A stretch of DNA of 35,765 bases from Acidobacteriota bacterium (GTDB taxonomy: Bacteria > Acidobacteriota > Thermoanaerobaculia > Gp7-AA8): contig JAOBAU010000432.1 in assembly GCA_025463165.1 (NCBI GenBank), positions 1 through 35,765 on the forward strand, in the 5' to 3' direction. The translations under genes and the position numbers were made by a program. Within the stretch, counting starts at the first letter, position 1. Each line of letters begins with the position of its first letter. Positions 26,029 to 33,721 of this stretch are shown here, one piece after another. A model generated the notes under the pieces. It was not told the origin of the DNA, ran no database searches, and was given only the letters and a program-made list of their open reading frames with translations.

Positions 26029-27332
26029 TTGCGCGGCAGGATTACGCGAAACGTCGTTCCCTGTCCCGGCTGCGTCGCCAGTTCCAGTCCGGCGTCGAGC
26101 AGCTCGCACAATCGTTTGACGATCGTCAGGCCGACGCCTTCGCCCGGCTGCTGATTTTCCGGCAGTTGCGCTGAAGCGGAAGGGAGCGTCGCCGCCGGCA
26201 CGATGTCGCGCCGCCGATCGGTGCTCGCTTCACGCGCGTCATTGGCGACCTCGGTGGCGTTGTGGATCTCCTGCGCAAGCGGTGCCGCCGGATTGTCGTC
26301 GATGCCGGGGCCGGTATCCTGGACAGAAAATGTCCAGCGGTCGGTACCGCGCGTCTCGTCGATTCCCCACGTGACGGAAACGCCGCCGTGCGTCGTGTAC
26401 TTGATCGCATTCAGCAGGAGGTTTTGCAGGATGCGCCGGATCTTCGCTTTGTCGCCTTCGACCGCCAGCTCGCTCGGGCCATCCATCTTCAGAAACAGAC
26501 CTCTCTCGGCAGCGGTCCCTTTCGACGCGTGACAGAAATCGCGCAGCAGCAGCGCGGCATCGAACGTCGAAAGCTCGCGCTGTTCGTGGCCGGCTTCGAG
26601 ACGCGCGAGGCTCAGCAGATCGTTCAGCATTTCGTGCAGCGACGAAACGCTGCTGCTGAGAATCTCGCCCACTTCGCGGCGATCGGGATCCGACATCGGG
26701 ATGCCGGTATCGCGCAGCAGCGTCGTCGCTCCCTTCACCACGGTTACGCTGCCGCGCAGATCGTGCGCGGCGGCGCGCCACGCTTCCGCGCGCGACTGCT
26801 CGATCGAGTGCAACGCGGAAAGCGCCTGCTCGAGATCGTTGACATGACCGGCCGATTCCGCCTGGTGCAGTCGCCAGTACTGCGTCGCACTTTCGGTTAC
26901 ACCGTCAGCACAAAGCTCCGCCCACGCGCGGCGGGCGGTCCGCATGACGCCGGCTTGCAGTTCCGGGTGGCTGACCGCGTAACGTTCCAGCTCATCGGCG
27001 ACACTCAGCTGCAGATGTCCCCATTCGCGAATCAGCTCGCGCAATTGATAACCCTGTTGCCAGCGCTGCAGACCGTGCTCGCAGACTCGCGCCGTTCGAT
27101 TGAGGTCGGCGGCCGGATCGCGATCGTCAGGCCATTCGCGAATGGTGTGCGCCAGACAATCGAGCACGGCGGGGATGTGATCGTTGAACTGCGCGCGCGA
27201 CAGCGACGACGCGATGCTCCGCTCGGCCGTCTGCTCTCCCGCGTTTCGCCAGGCCGCGAGAATCGCCTGGCGCCGCGCCAGCAGAGCGTCGGCAAGCTCG
27301 TTCAGTTGCGAGATGTCGACGACCGTGCTCAG
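26016..27332 (-). CDS. RsbRD_N-type sensor histidine kinase, apparent CTG start
   Basis: About 438 residues. The N-terminal ~165 residues resemble the RsbR N-terminal (RsbRD_N) domain (LADALLARRQAILAAWR, WQQGYQLRELIREWGHL). A dimerisation helix follows with His190 (AAAHDLRGSVTVV) and an ATPase domain (QNLLLNAIKYTTHGG, DTGPGIDD, GEGVGLTIVKRL). About 60 residues rich in Ala/Asp/Arg separate the DTGPGI and GEGVGL boxes, an unusually long ATP lid. No in-frame ATG exists near the start. The track uses a GTG (27377) lacking a ribosome site, whereas a CTG at 27332 overlaps the upstream TGA as CTGA with AGGAGG seven bases before it. I prefer CTG. It is the last gene of the CheB-CheR kinase cassette. 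Confidence 0.87.
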   Translation of the reverse strand: MSTVVDISQLNELADALLARRQAILAAWRNAGEQTAERSIASSLSRAQFNDHIPAVLDCLAHTIREWPDDRDPAADLNRTARVCEHGLQRWQQGYQLRELIREWGHLQLSVADELERYAVSHPELQAGVMRTARRAWAELCADGVTESATQYWRLHQAESAGHVNDLEQALSALHSIEQSRAEAWRAAAHDLRGSVTVVKGATTLLRDTGIPMSDPDRREVGEILSSSVSSLHEMLNDLLSLARLEAGHEQRELSTFDAALLLRDFCHASKGTAAERGLFLKMDGPSELAVEGDKAKIRRILQNLLLNAIKYTTHGGVSVTWGIDETRGTDRWTFSVQDTGPGIDDNPAAPLAQEIHNATEVANDAREASTDRRRDIVPAATLPSASAQLPENQQPGEGVGLTIVKRLCELLDAGLELATQPGQGTTFRVILPRNYSG

Positions 27333-27589
27333 AAACGTACCTCCTGGCTTGCCGCGCGCACGTCGCACGCTTCGCACAGCCAGCCGTGAGAGGTGAGCTT
27401 GAACGGCGCTTCGTTCTCGTCGCGAAAGAGCGTGCGTGTTTCATGACACCAGTCGCAGCGGACGACGTGCGGATTTCCAAATGTCGGATTCGCACGAAGA
27501 ATGTCGGTGGCCGCTTGTTTCTCGCCGTCGACCAGATCATCACTGCGAAGCATCTTTCCTGCGGTTGTTCGAACGGCTTGTCTGGTCAC
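27329..27589 (-). CDS. Small double-CXXC (zinc-ribbon-like) protein between two kinases
   Basis: An 86-residue protein with VVRCDWCHETRTLF and HGWLCEACDVRA, two CXXC knuckles ~30 residues apart, fitting one zinc ribbon. The N-terminal ~40 residues are polar and helical. The start is GTG at 27589 with GGAG five bases upstream; it overlaps the stop of the large kinase as GTGA. Its own stop overlaps the CTG start of the next kinase. No family recognised. Being locked between two kinases, it may be an adaptor or a redox or metal-sensing part of the pathway; that is speculation. Confidence 0.82.
   Translation of the reverse strand: MTRQAVRTTAGKMLRSDDLVDGEKQAATDILRANPTFGNPHVVRCDWCHETRTLFRDENEAPFKLTSHGWLCEACDVRAASQEVRF
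27340..27345 (-). promoter_or_regulatory. Consensus ribosome site pointing to a CTG start
   Basis: AGGAGG (minus strand) is seven bases upstream of the CTG at 27332 and sits inside the end of the upstream reading frame. No ATG, GTG or TTG lies in frame at a usable distance downstream of it. It decides the start call of the RsbRD_N kinase. Confidence 0.65.
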
Positions 27590-30500
27590 GAAGTCTCCTT
27601 TTGCTGATGCGGATCCCGAAGCGGCAGCGTGATGCTGAACGTCGATCCCTGGCCGGGGCCGGCACTTTCTGCGCGCGCCGTACCGCCATGAAGTTTCATG
27701 ATCTGCGCAACGATCGAGAGTCCGATCCCGAGACCGGGCATGTGACCGGGCTCGACGGTTCCCTGCCGATAAAGCTCGAAGACGTGCGGGACGAAGTTCG
27801 CGTGGATTCCGATTCCCGTATCGATAACCGAGAGCCGTGCATCGTTGTTCTCGTTCTCCACGCGAACGTCGATCGAGCCTCCCGCGGAGGTGAACTTGAT
27901 CGCATTGCTGAGCAGATTCCAGACCACCTGGAGCAACCGAACCGGATCGCCGCGCACCGGCGCGGGATCGAGTGACGGCAGCAGCCGGATCGGAATGCCG
28001 AGATCGCTTGCACTGAGGGCGGTAATGTCGAGCGCGGAACGGACGATCGACATCAAGTCGATCTCTTCGAGCTGCACGCTGAGCTTCTGCTCGCGGATGC
28101 GGGTGACGTCGAGGAGGTCCTCGACGAACATCCGCAGCAGGTTGGCGCTCTCATCGACCCGCATCAACGCCTCGGCGTTGATCTGCGGATTGATTTTCGC
28201 GAGCTGCAGCCAGCCGAGGATCGACGTCAGCGGCGTGCGCAGTTCGTGAGCGACGGTGCCGAGGAAGGCGTCCTTGTAGCGGTTTGCACTCTGCGCCTCG
28301 CGGAACAGCATGGCCGTATCGATCGCAACCGCGGCGCGTTGCGACAACTCTTCGGCCAGTTTCAGATCGACCGGTCCGTAGCGGCGGCGCGATGAAGAGA
28401 ACGTCGTCGTCCCGAGGACTTTTTCGCGAACGATCAGCGGCACGCTGATCAATGAGCGCACTCCGAGCGCGCCGATCAGCTGCGTGATCTTCGCCTCCGG
28501 CGGGAGACCGCTGAGTTGCGCCTCGGCGATGTCGTTGAGCAGCACCGACGTCCGCAGCCGCAACGCCTGCGGCGCACCGGGTGCGTGTTCCGGCTCGTTG
28601 AACGCCGCTTCCTGGAACTGCTGCGCGAGATCGCGCAGGACCGGATTCGCGTGCGAGACGGTGAGGTGGCGGATCGAGCCATCTTCGTTGACGAGATCGA
28701 CCGAGCACCAGTCGGCGAACGCCGCCGTCGAGAGTTGCGCGAGGGAGCCGAGGGTTGTTTCGTAGTCGAGCGATGCCGCCAGCAACGCGCTGGCCTGCGA
28801 CAACATGGTCGCGGCGCGCGTTGCTTCTTCGGCGCGCAGCACACTCCGCTTGAGTGCATTGATGTCGAGCACGGCGACGATGGCGCCGTCGATTTTTCCT
28901 TCGCTCGTTCGATATGCGCGGATGCGCAACAGCCGCCAGTCGCCGCTGTTGTCCTGCACCTCGACGTCGGCAGCGGTCGATGTTTCGATCACCGCGCCGA
29001 CGAGCTTTTCGAGCTGCCATACATCGAGCGTCGACTTCACGTCGGCCAGCGGCCGTCCGCCGGCGTCGGGCGGAAGGTTGAGCAGCAGTCCGGCGGTGAC
29101 GTTGAATCGCCGCACCGTCAGGTCGATGCCGACGAAGAGGATCGGGATCTCGACGGCGCCGAGCAGATTCTCAATGTCGTCGTTCATCCGCACCAGCGCG
29201 GTGTTGCGGAGGCGCAACTCATCGTTCAGCGTGCTGAGCTCTTCGTTCGAAGACTGCAGTTCTTCCTTCGCGGTCTCGAGCTCCTCGTTCGTGCTGCGCA
29301 GCTCTTCGTCGCTCGACTGCGCTTCTTCCGCGGCCGCCGCGGCTTCGTCGGCGAGCCGCTCGCGATCGTCGATCGCGGCCGAGAGCGCCTCTCGCAGACT
29401 GTCGCTTTCCGATCGATCGGCGGCCTCCTGCTCGTTTCGTTTTGAGGGCGCCGGGATGCGGTGAAAGATGATCCACGCGCGGTCGTGAGCCTGCGACGCG
29501 TTGCCATACGGGATCACTTCGAAGCTGATGCTGTGCCGATCGTCGCCGTCGATGACGAGGATGTCTTCGCCCGCGACGCTGATCTGTTCGCGGAAGGCGC
29601 GGCGCACTGCCGGCCGAAGCACGGCAAGAACTTCGTGATGCCGGATCAGGCCGAAGAGATTGAATGACGCTTCTCCCGCCTCCAGCGAAATGAACGGCGC
29701 GACGTCACCGCGAATGCGGGTGATCTCCATCTGTTCATTGATGAGCAGACCGCACGGCGCAAGCCGGGCGGCGAGGAACGCATCGTCTTCGTCCCGCGCG
29801 TTTCCCGCCGTGCGAGGGACGGCCCGCACCGCCGGCGCCGCACGGACGATCTGTGGTGAATGCGGCGCGACGTCGAAGATCTGCAGCGCGCCAGGCAGCG
29901 GCCGTCTGCGATAGATCAGCGGATTCATCGATACGGCGGTGAGCTGATTCGTGACGCCGCGGAGATTCTCGGATCCGCCGAGCATCAGAAATCCGGTCGG
30001 TGCGACCGCGTACTCGAGCAGCGCCACCGCTTTCTTCTGCAGCTCCGGATTGAAGTAGATCAGCACGTTGCAGCAGGTCAGCAGGTCGATCCGCGAATAC
30101 GGCGGATCGCGCGTGACGTCATGCGCGGCAAACACGCAGAGTTCGCGCACCGCCTTCGCGATCTTGTAGCCGCCAGGCGAGACCGTGAAGAATTTCGCGA
30201 GCCGTTCCGGTGAGACGTCGCTCACCGCATCCTCCGAATAGAACGCGGCGCGTGCCTTCGTGAGCGACTTCTCGTTGATGTCGGTTCCGTAGATCGAGAT
30301 TCGCGGCGCATCGGAGCCGTCGAGGAACTCGAGCAGCGTGATGGCGAGCGAGTAGACCTCTTCGCCCGTCGAGCAGCCGGCGACCCAGATGCGGATGCCT
30401 CCTTCGACGTTGCGGTCTTCCAGGATCGCCGGGAAGACGACGGTCTTGAGCGCTTCGAACCGTTCGGGCTCGCGGAAGAACGACGTCACGCCGATCAGCA

Positions 30501-31341
30501 GATCCTGGTAAAGCGTTTCGAGCGCGGTCCTGTCTTTTCGCAGCGCGGACGCGTAGTCGCGCAGACTGTCGTGGTTGCCGAGGACGACACGGCGGAGGAT
30601 GCGCCGCTCGACGCTGCCACGTTTGAAGTGATTGAAGTCGACCGGGTGATGTTCGCGAAGCAGATCGAGGATGCCGTCGAAGGCAGCGCCGGACGGCCGG
30701 TCGGTGCCGGAACGATCGCGGCCGGCGACGGACGCGAGGCGTTCGGCGATGCCCGCCGGCGGCAATATGAAGTCGGCCGCGGAGGCCGCTGCGCGCGGCA
30801 TGACCGCGAACTTCGCACTTTCGGTGTCCTGCGCGAACGTGATTCCGCCGGCGTCGCGGATGAGCTTCAGTCCCGCGGCACCGTCGGCGTCGTTGCCGGA
30901 GAGCACGATGCCGATGGCGTCATTCTTCCGGTCGAGTGCGAGTGAGGTGAAGAACGTGTCGAGCGGCCGATGCGGCACCTTCGGCCTGCGCGGTGCGAGC
31001 CGCAGAATGTCGTCGTGAATCGTCATCTCGGTATCGGGCGGAATCACGTAGACGTGATCGGCCTCGATCAGCATCTCGTCGATCACTTCGTGCACCGGCA
31101 TCGCGGTGGCGCCGGAGAGGATTTCGACGAGCATGCTTTCGTGACGCGGATCGAGATGCTGGATGAGCACGAAGGCGAGTCCGCTGTGGGGCGGAATCGC
31201 GGAGACCAGCTCGATGAATGCGTCGAGCCCCCCGGCGGATGCACCAATGCCTGCGACGCGTACGGCTGTGCCGGACGGCATCGTGAGCGTTTTTCGCGCT
31301 GTGTTGCGAGCCTTCCGGGGAAGTGGAGCGCGCGGAGACAT
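27586..31341 (-). CDS. CheB-CheR-PAS-PAS-GAF sensor histidine kinase fusion
   Basis: A 1251-residue protein combining methylation enzymes with a kinase. CheB spans ~28-205 (Ser35 in GIGASAGG, His62 in LIQHLDP, Asp153 in SGNDADGAAG). CheR spans ~220-480 (ERRILRRV, TSFFREPERF, AGCSTGEEVYSLAI, GTDINEKSL). A PAS-like part lies at ~520-630 and a heptad coiled coil at ~660-725 (repeated NEEL). PAS follows at ~728-830 and GAF at ~845-1010. The kinase core has His1032 (VAHELRTPL), WNLLSNAIKF and DTGIGI, with no receiver. The ATG at 31341 has AAGGA eight bases upstream; the ATG at 31350 and the track start are less good. It leads a three-gene overlapping cassette. Methyl substrate unknown, with no MCP nearby. 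Confidence 0.93.
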   Translation of the reverse strand: MSPRAPLPRKARNTARKTLTMPSGTAVRVAGIGASAGGLDAFIELVSAIPPHSGLAFVLIQHLDPRHESMLVEILSGATAMPVHEVIDEMLIEADHVYVIPPDTEMTIHDDILRLAPRRPKVPHRPLDTFFTSLALDRKNDAIGIVLSGNDADGAAGLKLIRDAGGITFAQDTESAKFAVMPRAAASAADFILPPAGIAERLASVAGRDRSGTDRPSGAAFDGILDLLREHHPVDFNHFKRGSVERRILRRVVLGNHDSLRDYASALRKDRTALETLYQDLLIGVTSFFREPERFEALKTVVFPAILEDRNVEGGIRIWVAGCSTGEEVYSLAITLLEFLDGSDAPRISIYGTDINEKSLTKARAAFYSEDAVSDVSPERLAKFFTVSPGGYKIAKAVRELCVFAAHDVTRDPPYSRIDLLTCCNVLIYFNPELQKKAVALLEYAVAPTGFLMLGGSENLRGVTNQLTAVSMNPLIYRRRPLPGALQIFDVAPHSPQIVRAAPAVRAVPRTAGNARDEDDAFLAARLAPCGLLINEQMEITRIRGDVAPFISLEAGEASFNLFGLIRHHEVLAVLRPAVRRAFREQISVAGEDILVIDGDDRHSISFEVIPYGNASQAHDRAWIIFHRIPAPSKRNEQEAADRSESDSLREALSAAIDDRERLADEAAAAAEEAQSSDEELRSTNEELETAKEELQSSNEELSTLNDELRLRNTALVRMNDDIENLLGAVEIPILFVGIDLTVRRFNVTAGLLLNLPPDAGGRPLADVKSTLDVWQLEKLVGAVIETSTAADVEVQDNSGDWRLLRIRAYRTSEGKIDGAIVAVLDINALKRSVLRAEEATRAATMLSQASALLAASLDYETTLGSLAQLSTAAFADWCSVDLVNEDGSIRHLTVSHANPVLRDLAQQFQEAAFNEPEHAPGAPQALRLRTSVLLNDIAEAQLSGLPPEAKITQLIGALGVRSLISVPLIVREKVLGTTTFSSSRRRYGPVDLKLAEELSQRAAVAIDTAMLFREAQSANRYKDAFLGTVAHELRTPLTSILGWLQLAKINPQINAEALMRVDESANLLRMFVEDLLDVTRIREQKLSVQLEEIDLMSIVRSALDITALSASDLGIPIRLLPSLDPAPVRGDPVRLLQVVWNLLSNAIKFTSAGGSIDVRVENENNDARLSVIDTGIGIHANFVPHVFELYRQGTVEPGHMPGLGIGLSIVAQIMKLHGGTARAESAGPGQGSTFSITLPLRDPHQQKETS

Positions 31342-31468
31342 TCGGGCCATCCTTTCGAAATCGTCTGAGGATGGAGACAGTTGCGGAGCGCGCAAACGGA
31401 CCGTCGAAGTGGCGGCCCGGACGGTGCGCGCCTGTCGCGACCGGCTGGATCAGGCGTGTGACTGCTGA

Positions 31469-31539
31469 TTGAACGATTTCACTGTCGTCCGGTATTTCCA
31501 TTTCGGCAACGTTTGCGCAATGCGTTGCCAGATTGGCAG
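31469..31539 (+). promoter_or_regulatory. Candidate promoter and dyad operator upstream of XRE gene
   Basis: A possible promoter is TTGAAC (31469-31474), an 18-bp spacer, then TATTTC (31493-31498). Just downstream, GGCAACG (31505-31511) and CGTTGCC (31523-31529) are exact inverted arms. They enclose the smaller palindrome TTGCGCAA (31513-31520), almost on the same centre. A third dyad, TGCCA-GAT-TGGCA, follows at 31527-31539, touching the gene start. The placement over the start site fits self-repression by the XRE protein encoded next to it. The promoter boxes are weak; the dyads are plain in the sequence. Confidence 0.5.
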
Positions 31540-31544
31540 CCGGT

Positions 31545-31913
31545 ATGCAGGAGACGAAAATCGTGTACGGCCGTGTGCTCAGGCAACTCCGCGAATCCAG
31601 GGGACGCAGTCAGGCCGAAGTGGCGCGGAGCGTGGGGATTTCCCCGGCGCAACTGGCAAGACTCGAAGCGAATCAGCGCGGTCTTCACGTCGAGGATTTC
31701 GTCAGCATTGCAGAAGCGCTCGGAGAAAAACCGGGCAATTTGCTGCCGAATGACATCGGCGACATCGGCCATTTGAAGCCGCTCATCGACAGGCTGGCGT
31801 CCATCAAGCCTGAATTTCTCCCGCGTATCGCCGCGATCATCGAACACATCGTGCTGCTCTCGGAAGACGTGGCAGCAATCAACGCTCCGGCGCTGCGCAA
31901 AGTGCGCCGATAA
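31545..31913 (+). CDS. Cro/C1 (XRE) family HTH regulator
   Basis: A 122-residue protein with an N-terminal HTH (VLRQLRESRGRSQAEVARSV, ISPAQLARLEANQRGLHV) and a second half of predicted helices (LKPLIDRLASI, LPRIAAIIEHIVLLSED) probably for dimerisation. The ATG at 31545 is chosen; the track TTG (31533) lies inside a dyad. There is no clear ribosome site. It is divergent from the CheB-CheR kinase cassette and precedes the GlsB-type gene by 43 bp. It is a good candidate regulator of both sides through the upstream dyads, which is inference. Confidence 0.86.
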   Translation: MQETKIVYGRVLRQLRESRGRSQAEVARSVGISPAQLARLEANQRGLHVEDFVSIAEALGEKPGNLLPNDIGDIGHLKPLIDRLASIKPEFLPRIAAIIEHIVLLSEDVAAINAPALRKVRR

Positions 31914-31956
31914 CCTCACTCTTCGCCGTCATCCGACAATAGAAAGAAGGATTCAA

Positions 31957-32214
31957 ATGGAACTCATCTGGTTTCTCATCGTGGGCGCAATCGCCGGCTG
32001 GCTGGCCGGACAATTCATGAAGGGGAGCGGCTTCGGTCTCCTCGGCGACATCGTGGTCGGCGTCATTGGCGCATTCCTCGGCGGATATCTCTTCCGGCTG
32101 GCCGGCGTGAACCTCGGTGGCGGGCTCATCGGTGCGATCGTCGTCGCATTTATCGGCGCCATTGTTCTCCTGTTTCTCGTCCGCCTCATTTCGGGCCGAC
32201 GCGGCCGGCGTTGA
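31957..32214 (+). CDS. GlsB/YeaQ/YmgE family stress-response membrane protein
   Basis: An 85-residue, three-helix, glycine-rich membrane protein (LIVGAIAGWLAGQFMKGSG, GLLGDIVVGVIGAFLGGYLF, LIGAIVVAFIGAIVLLFLV), the standard pattern and length of the family once called transglycosylase-associated. Members are often induced by envelope or general stress. Their biochemical role is not settled. A good ribosome site (AAGGA) precedes the ATG. It follows the XRE gene on the same strand. Confidence 0.93.
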   Translation: MELIWFLIVGAIAGWLAGQFMKGSGFGLLGDIVVGVIGAFLGGYLFRLAGVNLGGGLIGAIVVAFIGAIVLLFLVRLISGRRGRR

Positions 32215-32374
32215 CCGGGAAATGCGCGGGACGCAAATTCGGTACCTGGGATCTTTCCGTTAATGAAAACGGCCGTAAGTCTTCCCTTCGGAGCCTTGTT
32301 ACCTGTATCGTCGCAACGGAAATGATGCAGCTAACCAACGGCCCTGTTGGCCTTCACAGAAAAGCGAGACCGCA
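32215..32374 (+). promoter_or_regulatory. 160-bp leader of the ice-binding-like gene, possible structured RNA
   Basis: It holds GGGACGCAAA (32228-32237), a string typical of class I cyclic-di-GMP riboswitches, and GAGCCTTGTTACC (32291-32303), which resembles their 3' strand. However, the GGCAAACC partner upstream is absent and would fall inside the preceding gene. Two small hairpins are visible: CCGTT/AACGG at about 32257-32272, and CCAAC/GTTGG at 32335-32350. I treat a riboswitch as a weak possibility only. GAGA precedes the ATG at 32375. Confidence 0.25.
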
Positions 32375-33178
32375 ATGAAACAAACGCACGCGACGGTGTT
32401 GATCCTCTTCGTCCTTATCGCAATCCCTTTCAGTGCAGTCGCACAGGTTCCCCTCGGCACCGCGCAGAATTTCGGCGTGCTTGCGGGCTCGACCGCCACA
32501 AATACCGGCCCGACGGTCGTGACCGGCCAGGTGGGCGTTTCTCCAGGCTCGGCGGTCACCGGTTTTCCTCCCGGCGTGGTCGTCGGTGGTTCGATTCATT
32601 CGAACGATTCGGTGGCCATGCTGGCGCAGAACGACCTGACGATCGCATACAACGCCGCCGCGGGCTTGCCGTGCGGTACCGATTTGACCGGACAGAACCT
32701 CGGCGGCATGACTCTGACCCCGGGCGTCTACTGTTTTGCCAGCTCCGCGTTCCTCACCGGCGGGCTGACGCTGAACATGCAGGGCAATCCGAACGCACTT
32801 TTCGTCTTCCAGATCGGCAGCACGCTCACGACGGCCAGCGGCTCGACCGTGCTGCTGATCAACAATGCCGGCGTGTGTCCGACGAACGTGTTCTGGCAGG
32901 TCGGCAGTTCCGCGACGCTCGGCACCACCTCGTCGTTGCAGGGAGACATTCTGGCTCTGACCAGTATTACGCTGACGACCGGCGCCACAACGTCCGGCAG
33001 AACGCTGGCGCGCAACGGCGCGGTGACGCTCGACTCGAATACGGTCGGCTCGTGTTCTCTGGTGCCAGGCGGCGGTGCGCCGGCAGGCGGCCCGACGCTC
33101 GACTGGATCGGACTGGCGGCATTGACGATCCTGCTGGCCGTGGCCGGACTGTTCGTCATGAATCGATCGTCGATCTGA
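32375..33178 (+). CDS. Ice-binding-like (DUF3494) secreted protein with IPTL-type C-terminal sorting signal
   Basis: A 267-residue exported protein with signal peptide (VLILFVLIAIPFSAVAQ). It carries a DUF3494 ice-binding-type beta-solenoid domain (LGTAQNFGVLAGSTATNTGP, VVTGQVGVSPGSAVTGFPPG, MTLTPGVYCFASSAFLTGGL, FVFQIGSTLTTASGSTVLL, VFWQVGSSATLGTTSSLQGD). The domain occurs in many adhesins and need not bind ice. After a Gly/Pro linker the protein ends with PTLDWIGLAALTILLAVAGL and a short basic tail. This is the plan of the IPTLxxWG-CTERM sorting signal, with WIG in place of WG. The exosortase H gene starts 3 bp after its stop, so the substrate/enzyme relation is strongly implied. Confidence 0.9.
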   Translation: MKQTHATVLILFVLIAIPFSAVAQVPLGTAQNFGVLAGSTATNTGPTVVTGQVGVSPGSAVTGFPPGVVVGGSIHSNDSVAMLAQNDLTIAYNAAAGLPCGTDLTGQNLGGMTLTPGVYCFASSAFLTGGLTLNMQGNPNALFVFQIGSTLTTASGSTVLLINNAGVCPTNVFWQVGSSATLGTTSSLQGDILALTSITLTTGATTSGRTLARNGAVTLDSNTVGSCSLVPGGGAPAGGPTLDWIGLAALTILLAVAGLFVMNRSSI

Positions 33179-33181
33179 CGC

Positions 33182-33721
33182 GTGAAATCCCGAAGGACCA
33201 CAGCGGAAGCACGGCCACCACTCAGGCCGCGACTCGTCTTCATCGCCAAATTCGTCGCGGGAATGGTCGTGCTCTACGCGGTAGTGGCGCTCAATGCGGT
33301 GAACGATCACGTCATCGTGCCGTTCACCGCATTGGTCGCTCGCTGTGCAGCCGCACTCCTGGCGGGAATCGAGAGCGGCATTGTCGTGACCGGAACGGTG
33401 ATGCGCTCGCCTTCGTTCGCGCTCGACGTCCACAATGGCTGTAATGGGATCGAGGCGGCGATCTTGCTGATCGCCGCGATCCTCGCATTTCCGGCGTCAT
33501 TGCGTTCCCGGCTGATCGGAATCGCCGCGTCCGCTGTCGCCATCGAATTACTGAACCTCGTGCGCCTCAGCTCGTTGTTCTGGCTCGGCGAGCATCACCG
33601 CCAGGTATTCGATTTCTTTCACGTGGCCGTCTGGCAGTCGTTGATCATCCTTGCGGCAATCTCGCTGTTCATTCTCTGGAGCCTGAAGTTTGCTGAAAGA
33701 CCTCCGCTCGAATCTCGCTAA
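33182..33721 (+). CDS. xrtH: Exosortase H (IPTLxxWG-CTERM-specific exosortase)
   Basis: A 179-residue integral membrane cysteine transpeptidase-like enzyme that recognises and cleaves a C-terminal sorting signal during export. The exosortase triad is visible: Cys in DVHNGCNGIEA, Arg in LLNLVRLSSLFW and His in VFDFFHVAVWQ, set among about five membrane helices. The short length, without extra domains, matches exosortase H. The start is GTG at 33182, three bases after the stop of the ice-binding-like gene; no strong ribosome site is seen, so re-initiation is plausible. The next gene starts inside its 3' end. It most likely processes its upstream neighbour and perhaps other IPTL-type proteins outside the window. 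Confidence 0.9.
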   Translation: MKSRRTTAEARPPLRPRLVFIAKFVAGMVVLYAVVALNAVNDHVIVPFTALVARCAAALLAGIESGIVVTGTVMRSPSFALDVHNGCNGIEAAILLIAAILAFPASLRSRLIGIAASAVAIELLNLVRLSSLFWLGEHHRQVFDFFHVAVWQSLIILAAISLFILWSLKFAERPPLESR

